Source: Streptomyces sp. DH-12 (GTDB lineage Bacteria; Actinomycetota; Actinomycetes; Streptomycetales; Streptomycetaceae). Taken from it: a stretch of 64,000 nt of DNA. Position numbers and translations under genes: made by a program. The DNA lies in NCBI RefSeq assembly GCF_002899455.1, contig NZ_PPFB01000001.1, forward strand, positions 558,001 to 622,000. Direction: 5' to 3'. Of this stretch, positions 25,160-34,042 are shown piece by piece. Below the pieces are notes generated by a model that saw only the letters and a list, made by a program, of their open reading frames with translations, was not told the origin of the DNA and did no database searches. The first letter of the stretch is position 1. Every line of letters begins with the position of its first letter.

Positions 25160-25480
25160 TCAGGCCGAGGCCTCGGCGGCTTCCTCGATACGGCGGCCGA
25201 ACGCGGGGACGCCCCGGCGCGCTGCTCCCGCCGCCGGCGGGAGCAGCGTCCTGCCGACGCCGTGCCCTTCGAGCACGTCGGACAGGCGCACCCTGGTGCC
25301 GCTCTCCGACGTGGGTCCGAGGCCGTACCCGCCTTCCTGCGCGGTGACGGAGTGGTGCGACACCTCGTGCCGGCGCACGCGCGTGGTGCGGCCGGCTCAC
25401 TGATCCGGAAGTCGTGCCGGGAGCGCGTCCCGGCGTCCTTCACCGTGCTGTGGAACACCGTGCCCGGGTTCGGCAGGCGC
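25160..25480 (-). pseudogene. Decayed SRPBCC family protein
   Basis: Two pieces of a polyketide-cyclase/SRPBCC protein lie in different frames. Around 25405-25480 RLPNPGTVFHSTVKDAGTRS then RHDFRI fits the middle strands. From about 25378 to the stop at 25160 the other frame gives GGYGLGPTSESGTRVRLSDV then LEGHGVGRTLLPPA, then FGRRIEEAAEA, the long C-terminal helix. A frameshift near 25380-25405 separates them and the N-terminal third is missing, cut off against the 3' end of the DUF1330 gene. Confidence 0.6.
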
Positions 25481-25515
25481 GCGGTCGTCGTCGTGGATGC
25501 GCAGGTGCGCCGGGG

Positions 25516-25866
25516 TCAGTCGGTGGCGGCGTGTTCCTTCCGTATGGCCGCCGCCGTGGACGCGGGGTCGTAACCGTCCGGGACGCCGTCGATCAGGATG
25601 ATGTCGCCCTCGATGTGCCGGGAGCGCAGCGGTGCGATCTCCCGGTAGGCGGGCGAGTCCCACCAGTCCCGCGCCTCGGTGAGCCCGGGGAAGGCGATCA
25701 TCACCACGTGTCCGGGCCAGGCGCCCTCCTTCACCTCGTGCCCGGTGGCGTGCACCAGGAAGCGGCCGCCGTACGGCTCCAGCGTGGCGGGCATGCGCTC
25801 CATGTACTCCGCGATGTCGGGGTGCGGTGCGGCCGGCCGCAGGTGGGCGATGGCGTAGGCGGTCAT
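25516..25866 (-). CDS. DUF1330 domain-containing protein
   Basis: A 116-residue protein of the dimeric ferredoxin-like DUF1330 family. It shows AYAIAHLRPAAPHPDIAEYM, YGGRFLVHATGHEVKEG, then MIAFPGLTEARDWWDSPAY and EIAPLRSRHIEGDIILIDGV. The fold resembles EthD/NIPSNAP proteins; function is unknown. GTGGAGGACACC precedes the ATG at 25866. Confidence 0.9.
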   Translation of the reverse strand: MTAYAIAHLRPAAPHPDIAEYMERMPATLEPYGGRFLVHATGHEVKEGAWPGHVVMIAFPGLTEARDWWDSPAYREIAPLRSRHIEGDIILIDGVPDGYDPASTAAAIRKEHAATD

Positions 25867-26096
25867 GGTGTCCTCCACGGTGCGTCGGTCGGTCGTGGTA
25901 CGCGGTGATCGTGGCACCGGACCGGGGGCGGGGTCGATGACCTCGGAGGTAAGGGAGCGGGGTACGCGTGCCGGCCGTGCGGGGACGGCCGGTCGGCGGT
26001 GTCCGTCACCCGTACGAGCGCACCGGGCGGACGGGCGGGGCGGCAGCGGGGCCGTGCGACAGGCGGCGCGTCGGGGTGCATAGGACAGTGGGGACC

Positions 26097-27176
26097 ATGA
26101 ACCGTCACCGTCGCCCGCCCCGGCGCGCCCCGTGGATCGCCGGCGGCGCCGCCGCCCTGGTCCTGGGCGGCGTCGGCGTGTGGGTGTGGGTGGCGCAGGA
26201 CGACGGCACCCCGAGCCCGCGGCCGTCCGCCTCGACCGATCTGGCCCTCCCGACGCTGGGCCCGCTGCCGACGCCGACCTCCGAGACCTCCCCGCCGTCC
26301 ACGGCGGAGGCGACTCCGACGGGCACGGGGGCGCCCGTTCCGACGGCGTCCCGTCCCGGCGGGGCGGCCGAGCCGAGCGGAGGACCGGCGACGCGGCCGT
26401 CGCCGAGGCAGGGGCGGACGCAGCCACCGGGTGTGCCGGACCAGGGGGCCGGGACCGGACCGGCCGTGCCGGACGGCGGTGCGAGCACCCGGCCGGAGCC
26501 TCCGCGGGGGCAGGACACCTCCGAGGCCGCGCCGTCCAGCCGAGGGCCGGGGCTCGTGCCTCCGCCGCCCGCCCCCACGGGCGGGGCGGGGACGGGCGCC
26601 GGCACGCCGGACGCGCCCCAGGCCCCGGCGCGGTCCGCGGCACCCGAGGCCCCGCGCCGGTCGGCGGCTCCCGAACCGGCCGCGCCCTCCACACCCCCGG
26701 GAGCCGCCCCCCGGACCACGACGACGCCCCCCGGACCGCGCATCCCTCCGCCGCCGGGTTCCGGGACGCGTGTTCCTCCTGCGCCGTCAGGGACTGAGAC
26801 GCGTGCCCCCCAGCCCTCCGGCACGGCTCGCCCGTCGGCCTCCCCCGCGCCGGAGCGGCCGACCGGGAAGGCCGCACCCGACCCCACGTCGACGGGGGCG
26901 ACCGCGAAGCCGACCGGCAAGCCCGCCCCCGCCACCGAGCGGGACCCCTCGGCCGCCCCGAAGCCGACCGGCAAGCCCTCCCCCGCCGCCGCGACGACCA
27001 CCTGGCACACCTCCCCCGCCGCGACCGACGCCGCCCGGCGCATGGCCGCCGCGGGCACGGTCGGGGACCCCGCCTGCGCCATGGCGGCCGTGGGCCGGCC
27101 CGACCCCGCTCTGGTGCCGCACGAGAGCCGGATCGGGATCGGTCGCCACGGCACGTACTGGTGCCTCGTCTGGTGA
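26097..27176 (+). CDS. Pro/Thr/Ala-rich membrane-anchored protein
   Basis: A 359-residue protein with a basic N-terminus, one membrane helix (about 13-33, APWIAGGAAALVLGGVGVWV), then about 270 residues of Pro/Thr/Ser/Gly/Ala-rich low-complexity sequence, including repeated PTGKP units. A more ordered end follows: ATDAARRMAAAGTVGDPAC, CAMAAVGRPDPALVP, ending HGTYWCLVW. The two cysteines near the end could pair outside the cell. It precedes the two DUF4139 genes by 63 bp in the same direction. Function unknown. Confidence 0.7.
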   Translation: MNRHRRPPRRAPWIAGGAAALVLGGVGVWVWVAQDDGTPSPRPSASTDLALPTLGPLPTPTSETSPPSTAEATPTGTGAPVPTASRPGGAAEPSGGPATRPSPRQGRTQPPGVPDQGAGTGPAVPDGGASTRPEPPRGQDTSEAAPSSRGPGLVPPPPAPTGGAGTGAGTPDAPQAPARSAAPEAPRRSAAPEPAAPSTPPGAAPRTTTTPPGPRIPPPPGSGTRVPPAPSGTETRAPQPSGTARPSASPAPERPTGKAAPDPTSTGATAKPTGKPAPATERDPSAAPKPTGKPSPAAATTTWHTSPAATDAARRMAAAGTVGDPACAMAAVGRPDPALVPHESRIGIGRHGTYWCLVW

Positions 27177-27239
27177 TACGGACCGGGCCGTCAGCGCGTA
27201 GGCTGCCCCCGGTACGAACACGGCTGCGCGGGGGAGCTC

Positions 27240-29339
27240 ATGACGGCTGGGACGGCACCGAGGTGGGAGTCGGCACTCGAAGCGGTGACGGTGTACGCGC
27301 AGGGCGCGCTGTGCCGCCGCGTCGCCCGGGGCACGGTCCCGGCGGGCGGACAGGTACGGGTGACGGGACTGCCGCGCTCGCTCGACCCCCACTCGCTGCG
27401 CGCCCGCGTCCTCGGTGCGCCGGGTGTGCGCGTCACCGAGGCGCGGGCGGAGATCGACGCCGAGCCCGTGGACGCGGACGCGGAGGACGAGGCACGGCGT
27501 GAGGTGGACCGGCTGCGCGAGGCGTACGACGTCGCGCGGACCCGGCGCGACCGGCAGCTGACGAGGATCGAGGAGGTCGGCGGGCTGCGTCCGGTGCCGC
27601 CCGGCCGCAAGCGGGACGACCCGCACCGCCGCACCCCGGTGGCCGCCTGGCTGGAGCTGGCCGACTTCGTCGACGAGCGCCTGACGGTCCTGCACGGCCG
27701 GCTCCGCGAGCTGGAGGACGAACTCCGCCGCGTCGAGCACGAGTGGGAGCTCGCTCACGACCGGATCGAGCGCGCGAGCACCGACGCGCCGGCGTCCGGG
27801 GTGGCCACTTCGTACACGGCGGTGCTGACCCTGCGGGGCGCGGGTGAGGCGCAGGCCGAGGTCGAGATCGAGTACGGGGTGCCCGGCGCCGTATGGGTGC
27901 CGACGTACCGCCTGATCCACCGTCAGGGCGAGGACGGCGGACGGCTGGTGCTGCGTGCCTCGGTCGCCCAGCGGTCCGGCGAGGACTGGACGGGCGTGCG
28001 GATCGCCTTCGCCACCGCCGACCTGCGCCGCCGTACCGGTCTGCCGCGGCTGCGGTCGGTGCGCATCGGCCGCAGCCAGCCCGCGCCCGCTCCGTCCGGG
28101 TGGCGGGAGCCCCCGGCGGGGCTGACCGACCTGTTCGCGGGGTACGACGCGGCGGGTCCCCGGCCGGAACCGGATGTGTCCGGCGGGGCGACGGCGGGCC
28201 GGATCGGCGCGGGCGGTGCCGTCGAGGACATCTACGTCGGGGCCGCCTACGGTGCTCCGCCCCCTCCCCCGCCGGCGCCCGCCGCCCTGCCCGCCCCCGG
28301 CGCCGCGTACGGCGCGGCGCCCCAGGGCTTCGGCGGCCCGGCCGCGCCGGGTTCCGCGCCCGTCCCGGACCGGCCGCGGCCCCGGGCGCGTACCGGTTCC
28401 GGCGCCCGCGCGGCCGCCGCGCCCCGCGCGGGCGGAGAGGCCCGTGCGGCCACGCCGGAGGCCACGGGTGCGGCCTCCTTCGCGCCCGCGCCCGTACCGG
28501 GGCCGCCCCGGCCGGACGACGCCGAACTCGACTACGCGGAACTGGTGTTGAGCGGCCCGGACGAGCCGTGGGACCGCCGGGGCCGGCTCTTCCCCGGCTC
28601 GGGCCCCGACCTGGTGACCGCCGAGTACCGGCGGCGCGCCGAGAAGCCGGCCGCGCTGCCGCTGCCCGGGCACGCCGTGCGGCCCCGCGAGTCGGCGGGC
28701 TCCTTCGACCACCGTTACGACGCCGCGGCGCCCGCCGACATCCCCTCGGACGGCGTCTGGCACACCGTCACCGTCGGCGAGATCCCGGTGGGCCTGCGCA
28801 CCGAGTACGTCTGCGTGCCGGCGGTGGAGCAGACCGTGTACGCGACGCTGGTGCTGTCCAACGCCACGGACCAGGCGCTGCTGGCCGGCCCGGTCGAGGT
28901 GAGCGTCGACGGGGAGTACCAGCTGACCGCCGCGCTGCCCACCCTCGCTCCGGGCGGTGCGCGCCGGCTGGGGCTGGGTCCGGCGGAGGCCATCGGCGTG
29001 ACCCGGCGGACGCACCTCACCGAGTCGACCGCGGGCCTGCGCAACAACGTCACCGTGCTCGACCACCGCGTCCACGTGGAGCTGGCCAACCGGCTCCCGG
29101 CGCCGGTCCGCGTGGAGGTGCGCGAACGCGTGCCGGTCACCTCCGAGGCGGACGTGCGGATCGAGGAACGGGCCGACTGGACCGCGCCCGAGGACACCGC
29201 GGACCGGGAGCGGCACGCCCCGGGCACCCGGATCTGGCGGGTCGACCTGCCGGCCGGCGGCACCACCGCCCTCGACGGCGGCTACGAGATCAGGATCCCG
29301 GCCGGCAAGGCCCTGACCGGCGGCAACCGCAGGAGCTGA
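27240..29339 (+). CDS. DUF4139/MuiA-like protein with large low-complexity insertion
   Basis: A 699-residue protein of the mucoidy-inhibitor MuiA (DUF4140/DUF4139) type. An N-terminal beta domain (VTVYAQGALCRRVARGTVPAG) leads to a coiled coil (about 85-185) and then the DUF4139 beta domain beginning VEIEYGVPGAVWVPTYRLIH. SVAQRSGEDWTGVRIAFATA is the core signature. Residues about 300-435 are a Gly/Pro/Ala-rich insertion; the domain then resumes to VDLPAGGTTALDGGYEIRIP. Biochemical function is not established. Coupled by a 7-bp gap to a second family member. Confidence 0.88.
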   Translation: MTAGTAPRWESALEAVTVYAQGALCRRVARGTVPAGGQVRVTGLPRSLDPHSLRARVLGAPGVRVTEARAEIDAEPVDADAEDEARREVDRLREAYDVARTRRDRQLTRIEEVGGLRPVPPGRKRDDPHRRTPVAAWLELADFVDERLTVLHGRLRELEDELRRVEHEWELAHDRIERASTDAPASGVATSYTAVLTLRGAGEAQAEVEIEYGVPGAVWVPTYRLIHRQGEDGGRLVLRASVAQRSGEDWTGVRIAFATADLRRRTGLPRLRSVRIGRSQPAPAPSGWREPPAGLTDLFAGYDAAGPRPEPDVSGGATAGRIGAGGAVEDIYVGAAYGAPPPPPPAPAALPAPGAAYGAAPQGFGGPAAPGSAPVPDRPRPRARTGSGARAAAAPRAGGEARAATPEATGAASFAPAPVPGPPRPDDAELDYAELVLSGPDEPWDRRGRLFPGSGPDLVTAEYRRRAEKPAALPLPGHAVRPRESAGSFDHRYDAAAPADIPSDGVWHTVTVGEIPVGLRTEYVCVPAVEQTVYATLVLSNATDQALLAGPVEVSVDGEYQLTAALPTLAPGGARRLGLGPAEAIGVTRRTHLTESTAGLRNNVTVLDHRVHVELANRLPAPVRVEVRERVPVTSEADVRIEERADWTAPEDTADRERHAPGTRIWRVDLPAGGTTALDGGYEIRIPAGKALTGGNRRS

Positions 29340-29346
29340 CACAGAG

Positions 29347-30915
29347 ATGACCACGTCATCGGAGCCGATCGTCCTGACCCCCCTCCCCGTCACCGCCGTC
29401 ACCTGCACCGAGGACCGCGCGCACGTCGAACGCACCGCGACGCTCGAACTGCGTACCGGCACGCAGCGGTTGACGCTGGGACCGGTGAGCGCCCTGGCCG
29501 TCGACCGGACCCTGCACGCCGAGCTGACCGCCGGTTTCCCGGCGACCGTGCTGGACGTGCGGATCGTGCGCGCGTGGACGCCGCGCGGGCCGGAGCCCGC
29601 CGACGACGACTCGCCGCTGCGCCGCCGCGTGGCCTCGCTGGAGGAGGAGCGGCTGGTGCTGGAGCAGCGGCGGGACCGGCTGAAGGCGCGCGGGGACGCG
29701 CTCGGCCGGCTCGCCGCCGATCTGCTGCGGGAGATCGGCGAGGGCGCCGGGTTCGGCGAGGCCGAACGGGACCGCTGGGCCCGCGAGCTGGACCGGGTGG
29801 ACGAGGAGCGCGAGCAGCAGGCCGAGCGGCTGCGCGCGGCGGAGGCGCGGCTGTCGGCCCTCTCCGACGACCTGCGCGAGGCCGAACAGGCTCTCGCCGA
29901 GGCCGAGACGGAGCCCGCCGGACTGGCCGGGCACGTCGAGCTGACCGTGGAGGCGTCCGGCACGGGACCGGCGGAGCTGCGGCTGGGCCATCTCACCCCG
30001 TGCGCGCTGTGGCGGCCTGCCTACCGGGCCACGCTGGACGGGGAGACGCTCACCCTGGAGACGGAGGCGATGGTCTGGCAGCGCACCGGCGAGGACTGGT
30101 CCGGCGTACGGCTGACCCTGTCCACGGCGCGCTCCTCGGCGGCCACGGAGCCGCCGGTGCTGGGTGAGGACCGGCTGACGCTGCAGGACCGCTCCCCCGA
30201 GGAGCGCCGCACCGTCCGCGTGGACCTGCGGGAGGAGGACGTCGCGGACCTCGGCCCCGCCCCCGTGCTCGGGCTGCCGGGCGTGGACGACGGCGGCGAG
30301 GTGCGCGTCCTGCACGCCCCCGGCCCGGTCTCCGTGCCGGCCGACGGGCGCGCCCACCGGGTGCCGGTGTCGTCCTTCACCACGGCCGCGCGCAGCGAGT
30401 ACGCCTGCGCCCCGGAGCTCTCCCCGCTGGTCACGCAGGTGGTGCGGTGCGACAACCGGTCCGGGCACGCGCTGCTGGCCGGGCCGGTGGACCTGATCCG
30501 CGGCAGCGGGTTCGTCGGACGCGGCACGCTGGACTTCACCGCTCCGGGGGCCGCGGTCGAGCTGGCCTTCGGCAGCCGGGACGACCACCGTGTCGTACGG
30601 GAGACGGAGGAGACCCGTGACACCACGGGGCTCACCCAGCGGACCGTGCTCACCCGGACCGTGCGGCTGCGTCTGTCCCGGTTCTCCGCGCCGGACGAGC
30701 AGGACGACCGGGTGGTCGTCGTCCGGGAGCGCGTCCCGGTCTCCGAGGTCTCGGCGGTGGAGGTGCGTGTCCGGCGGGACGACTGCTCGCCCGCTCCCGG
30801 CTCGGTGGACCCGGACGGCATCGTCCGCTGGGACGTGCGGCTCCCTCCGGGCGGGCACCGCACGCTCACCCTCGTCTACGAGGTCTCGGCGAGCAGCAAG
30901 GTCACCGGTCTCTGA
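29347..30915 (+). CDS. DUF4139/MuiA-like protein
   Basis: A 522-residue paralogue of the preceding gene without the low-complexity insertion. An N-terminal domain (VTAVTCTEDRAHVERTATLE) and a strong coiled coil from about residue 95 to 185 (EEERLVLEQRRDRLKARGDA) come first. The DUF4139 part follows, with LWRPAYRATLDGETLTLETE, AMVWQRTGEDWSGVRLTLST and VRLPPGGHRTLTLVYEV. The adjacent pair probably forms a hetero-oligomer through the coiled coils (inference). Ends just before a strong terminator. Confidence 0.88.
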   Translation: MTTSSEPIVLTPLPVTAVTCTEDRAHVERTATLELRTGTQRLTLGPVSALAVDRTLHAELTAGFPATVLDVRIVRAWTPRGPEPADDDSPLRRRVASLEEERLVLEQRRDRLKARGDALGRLAADLLREIGEGAGFGEAERDRWARELDRVDEEREQQAERLRAAEARLSALSDDLREAEQALAEAETEPAGLAGHVELTVEASGTGPAELRLGHLTPCALWRPAYRATLDGETLTLETEAMVWQRTGEDWSGVRLTLSTARSSAATEPPVLGEDRLTLQDRSPEERRTVRVDLREEDVADLGPAPVLGLPGVDDGGEVRVLHAPGPVSVPADGRAHRVPVSSFTTAARSEYACAPELSPLVTQVVRCDNRSGHALLAGPVDLIRGSGFVGRGTLDFTAPGAAVELAFGSRDDHRVVRETEETRDTTGLTQRTVLTRTVRLRLSRFSAPDEQDDRVVVVRERVPVSEVSAVEVRVRRDDCSPAPGSVDPDGIVRWDVRLPPGGHRTLTLVYEVSASSKVTGL

Positions 30916-30940
30916 CCGGACGCTCGCTCCGTCTCACCCC

Positions 30941-30970
30941 GGCCCGCACGGCGTACACGCCGTGCGGGCC
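30941..30970 (+). terminator. Intrinsic terminator after DUF4139 pair
   Basis: A 13-bp perfect stem (30941-30953 with 30958-30970), 4-nt loop TACA, 25 bp past the stop of the second DUF4139 gene. Confidence 0.8.
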
Positions 30971-31036
30971 TTCACATGAGCTTGACACGTACAGGTCTGG
31001 GAAGACGGGAGCTCTTGCTATACAGTTCGTCAGCAA

Positions 31037-31053
31037 GCGGGTGGGTTACCCGC
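31037..31053. promoter_or_regulatory. Inverted repeat in leader of diiron oxygenase gene
   Basis: GCGGGT (31037-31042) and ACCCGC (31048-31053) form an inverted repeat just downstream of the A/T-richer CTATACAG (31018-31025), a possible -10 element. Likely an operator or short hairpin controlling the oxygenase/reductase operon. Confidence 0.45.
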
Positions 31054-31091
31054 GGTAATGGCGTACGGACCCGACTCGAGGAGGCCCCGGC

Positions 31092-32006
31092 ATGGCCCTG
31101 ACCACCTCCCGGGCACAGCACCCGGACCAGCCCTCGGACGACGACGTGGCCCGCCGGCTGCTCGACTCGTCCGCGCGGCTCTCCTACGACCCGCTCACCG
31201 AGGTCGACTGGGACACCCCGCTGGACAAGGACTTCCACGGCGCCAGCCCGGAGTGGAGCACGCTCTACGGCACGGCGTACTGGGACGAGATGAGCGACGC
31301 CCAGCGCAAGGAGCTGACGCGGCAGGAGGCGGCGTCCGTCGCCTGCACCGGCATATGGTTCGAGATGATCCTCCAGCAGATGATCCTGCGGGACATCTAC
31401 TCCAAGGACCCCACGGACGACACGTTCCAGTGGGCGCTCACCGAGATAGCCGACGAGTGCCGGCACTCGATCATGTTCGCCCGCGGCGCGAAGAAGCTCG
31501 GGGCTCCGGCCTACCGCCCGCAGCGGGTCGCGGTCGAGCTGGGCCGGCTGTTCAAGACCACCGCCTTCGGCGAGGCCGCCTACGCGGCGATCCTGGTCGC
31601 CGAGGAGGTCCTCGACGTCATGCAGCGCGACTGGATGCGCGACGAGCGGGTCGTCCCGTTCGTCCGCACCATCAACAACATCCATGTCGTCGAGGAGTCG
31701 CGGCACATGATGTTCGCGCGCGAGGAGACCCGCAAGCACCTCGCCCGTGCGGGGCGCGTGCGCCGCCGCGTCCACGCGGTGATGATCGCGATCGCCGCGT
31801 ACGTCATCGTCACCAGCATGGTGAACCCCAAGGTGTACGCCAACGCCGGCCTGGACGGGAAGCGCGCGCTGCGCGAGGCCCGCGCCAACGAGCACCACAA
31901 GTCCATGGTGAGGGCGAGCTGTTCGGGCCTGATGGAGTTCCTGTCCTCGTGCGGGCTGCTCACCCGGCCCGCGCTCTTCTTCTACCGGCGCGCCCACCTC
32001 ATCTGA
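31092..32006 (+). CDS. AurF-like diiron oxygenase
   Basis: A 304-residue protein of the AurF/CmlI-type non-haem diiron family. AurF converts an arylamine to a nitro group; other members act on fatty chains or are uncharacterised. Iron-ligand stretches visible are TRQEAASVACTGIWFEMILQ, EIADECRHSIMFARG, the helix with AEEVLDVM, and VVEESRHMMFAREE. The basic/hydrophobic C-terminus includes a putative membrane-contact helix (VMIAIAAYVIVTSMV). The following gene encodes a ferredoxin/NADPH reductase fusion, a ready electron source. ATG at 31092 after GAGGAGGCC. Confidence 0.88.
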   Translation: MALTTSRAQHPDQPSDDDVARRLLDSSARLSYDPLTEVDWDTPLDKDFHGASPEWSTLYGTAYWDEMSDAQRKELTRQEAASVACTGIWFEMILQQMILRDIYSKDPTDDTFQWALTEIADECRHSIMFARGAKKLGAPAYRPQRVAVELGRLFKTTAFGEAAYAAILVAEEVLDVMQRDWMRDERVVPFVRTINNIHVVEESRHMMFAREETRKHLARAGRVRRRVHAVMIAIAAYVIVTSMVNPKVYANAGLDGKRALREARANEHHKSMVRASCSGLMEFLSSCGLLTRPALFFYRRAHLI

Positions 32007-32051
32007 CCACGTACAGCCTGCCCCACCGGGCCCTCAGCGGAGCGGACGACC

Positions 32052-33569
32052 ATGGCCTTCGCGATCACCCAGACCTGCTGCAACGACGCCACGTGCGTGT
32101 CCGTCTGCCCGGTCAACTGCATCCACCCGACGCCGGAGGAACGCGCCTTCGGCAGCACGGAGATGCTGCACATCGACCCGAAGAGCTGCATCGACTGCGG
32201 CGCCTGCGCGGACGCCTGCCCGGTGGACGCCGTCTTCCCGGTCGACCGGCTGACCGGGGCGCAGCGGGAGTACGCCCGCATCAACGCGGCCTACTTCGAG
32301 ACCGAGGAGCACCGGCCGGAGCGGGCCGGCCGGGGGCCCGTGTTCCACCCGTGGGGCGCGCCGTCGTTCGACCGGGTGCTGCCGCCGGACTTCGGGCCGC
32401 TGCGGGTCGCGGTCGTGGGCACCGGTCCGGCCGGGATGTACGCGGCGCGGGACCTGCTGCTGCACACCCCCGCCGAGGTGACGCTGATCGACCGGCTGCC
32501 GGTCGCCGGCGGTCTGGTGCGGTACGGGGTCGCGCCCGACCACCCGTCCACCAAGAAGGTCGGCGAGAGCTTCGCCCGCTTCCTCACCCACCCGCGGGTG
32601 CGACTGTGCCTGGGCCTGGAGGTGGGCGACGGTGTCACCGCGGACGAACTCGCCGCCCATCACGACGCGGTGGTCTACGCCGTCGGCGCGCCGGAGTCCC
32701 GGCGGCTCGGCGTCCCGGGTGAGGACCGGCCGGGCAGTGTCGCCGCCACCGAGTTCGTCGCCTGGTGCAACGGGCACCCCGACGTCGCCCCGGACGCCTT
32801 CGGCCTGTCGGCCGGACGGGCCGTCGTGGTGGGCAACGGCAATGTCGCGCTGGACGCCGCACGCCTGCTGGTGTCCGACCCGGCGGCGCTCGAGGGGACC
32901 GCGATCGCCCCGCACGCACTGAGGGAGCTGCGGCGCAGCGAGGTGCGCGAGGTGGTGGTGCTGGGCCGCCGCGGCCCCGAGCACGCGGCCTACACGCGCA
33001 CCGAGTCGAACGCCCTCAAGCACCTGGCCGGCGTCGAGCTGCTCGTCGACGACCACGACCCCGCCGTGGGTGCGGCGATCGACGCGGCGGCGCCGCACGA
33101 CAAGGCCGCGGTGCTGAAGGACGTACGGCGGGAGGCCGTCGACTGGTCCCTGCCGCCGGCGGCGGACGGCCCCCGGCGCATCGTGTTCCGCTTCCTGTCC
33201 GCGCCCGTCGAGGTGCGCGGGGAGGAGTCGGTCCGCGCCGTGCGGGTCACCGGCGCCACGGGTGAGACGGAGATCCCGGCCGGTCTGGCCCTCCGCGCGG
33301 TCGGCCATCGCGGGGCGCCTCTCGCCGGCCTCCCGTTCGACGAGTCCACGGGCACCGTGCCGAACGACCGGGGCAGGGTGACCGGCCGACCGGGCGCCTA
33401 CGTCGTCGGCTGGATCAAGCGAGGCGCCTCCGGCGGCATCGGCGCCAACCGCGTCTGCGCGGCCGAGACGGTGGGCTCCCTGCTCGCCGACGCGGTGGCG
33501 GGCAGGCTGCCCAGGCCGACGGGCAGCGCACGGGCGTTCCGCCGGCTGGCACGGCGCAGCGGGCGCTGA
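32052..33569 (+). CDS. Ferredoxin-NADP reductase fusion (FprB-like)
   Basis: A 505-residue two-part electron carrier. Residues about 1-65 are a 7Fe/8Fe bacterial-type ferredoxin (CCNDATCVSVCPVNC and CIDCGACADACPVDAV). Residues about 105-505 are an adrenodoxin-reductase-like flavoprotein with FAD motif VAVVGTGPAGMYAARD, VAGGLVRYGVAPDHPSTK, an NADP motif AVVVGNGNVALDAAR, and a terminal GWIKRGASGGIGANR. It should move electrons from NADPH to its own FeS centres and probably to the diiron protein encoded 45 bp upstream. Confidence 0.93.
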   Translation: MAFAITQTCCNDATCVSVCPVNCIHPTPEERAFGSTEMLHIDPKSCIDCGACADACPVDAVFPVDRLTGAQREYARINAAYFETEEHRPERAGRGPVFHPWGAPSFDRVLPPDFGPLRVAVVGTGPAGMYAARDLLLHTPAEVTLIDRLPVAGGLVRYGVAPDHPSTKKVGESFARFLTHPRVRLCLGLEVGDGVTADELAAHHDAVVYAVGAPESRRLGVPGEDRPGSVAATEFVAWCNGHPDVAPDAFGLSAGRAVVVGNGNVALDAARLLVSDPAALEGTAIAPHALRELRRSEVREVVVLGRRGPEHAAYTRTESNALKHLAGVELLVDDHDPAVGAAIDAAAPHDKAAVLKDVRREAVDWSLPPAADGPRRIVFRFLSAPVEVRGEESVRAVRVTGATGETEIPAGLALRAVGHRGAPLAGLPFDESTGTVPNDRGRVTGRPGAYVVGWIKRGASGGIGANRVCAAETVGSLLADAVAGRLPRPTGSARAFRRLARRSGR

Positions 33570-33922
33570 CGCGCGCGGTGACCCGGCCTCCGGGTTTCCG
33601 GGGCGGTACGCGTGTGACGCCGTGCCGGTGATCGGTGGACGTGCGGGATGCGCGCGTCACCGAGGTCGCCGTCGCCGGGAGGGGCACGGGAGCCGGATCC
33701 GTCGTCCGAACGGGGCGAGGGAGAAGGGAGAGTGCCCGCTGCTGCGGCGGACCGTCCGGCGGGCGGGCGCCGTGACGGCCGTCGGGCCGGCGGACGGGCG
33801 CCGCACGACGGGTGGACGGCGTTCTGGAGGCCCGTGGTCCTCGCCGCGCACGGCGGCAACGCCGAGGCGGCGGCGCGCCGGCGACGCGGGGCCGCGACAG
33901 CCGGGGGCCGAACCCGCGGTTG
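33570..33922. other. Intergenic stretch without identified gene
   Basis: About 350 bp of very G+C-rich sequence between the reductase gene and the promoter of the ABC-F gene. Open frames exist on both strands but lack ribosome sites and recognisable families. Nothing else was identified. Confidence 0.5.
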
Positions 33923-33940
33923 AGACGAGACGGGTCGTCT
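33923..33940. promoter_or_regulatory. Inverted repeat in ABC-F promoter region
   Basis: AGACGA (33923-33928) and TCGTCT (33935-33940) form an inverted repeat directly upstream of TTGTTAAGG and of the leader ORF at 33956. Could be part of the promoter or an operator. Confidence 0.4.
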
Positions 33941-33955
33941 TGTTAAGGTGGGGTC

Positions 33956-33979
33956 ATGCGCCACTACCACTTTCTCTGA
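33956..33979 (+). CDS. Seven-codon leader peptide of ABC-F gene
   Basis: ATG with AAGGTGGGG immediately upstream opens a short ORF reading MRHYHFL and then TGA, 63 bp before the ABC-F start. Antibiotic-inducible ABC-F and erm genes are commonly preceded by such leader ORFs, where drug-stalled ribosomes change downstream RNA folding to relieve attenuation. The G+C-rich intervening sequence (33980-34030) can form hairpins. Basis: sequence plus family precedent; not proven here. Confidence 0.6.
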   Translation: MRHYHFL

Positions 33980-34042
33980 GTCCGGGCGCGGCCGACGCCG
34001 CCGTCATCGCCCGCCGTCACCTCTCTCACCTCAGGGAAAGTC

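Noticed and set aside
26787..29996. Long minus-strand open frame of about 1070 codons
   Set aside because: It lies opposite the Pro-rich and DUF4139 genes and encodes Ser/Arg-rich sequence with no family pattern.
30982..30987. TTGACA as a -35 element for the diiron oxygenase gene
   Set aside because: The best -10 candidate (TATACA at 31019) is 31 bp away, too far for a standard promoter.
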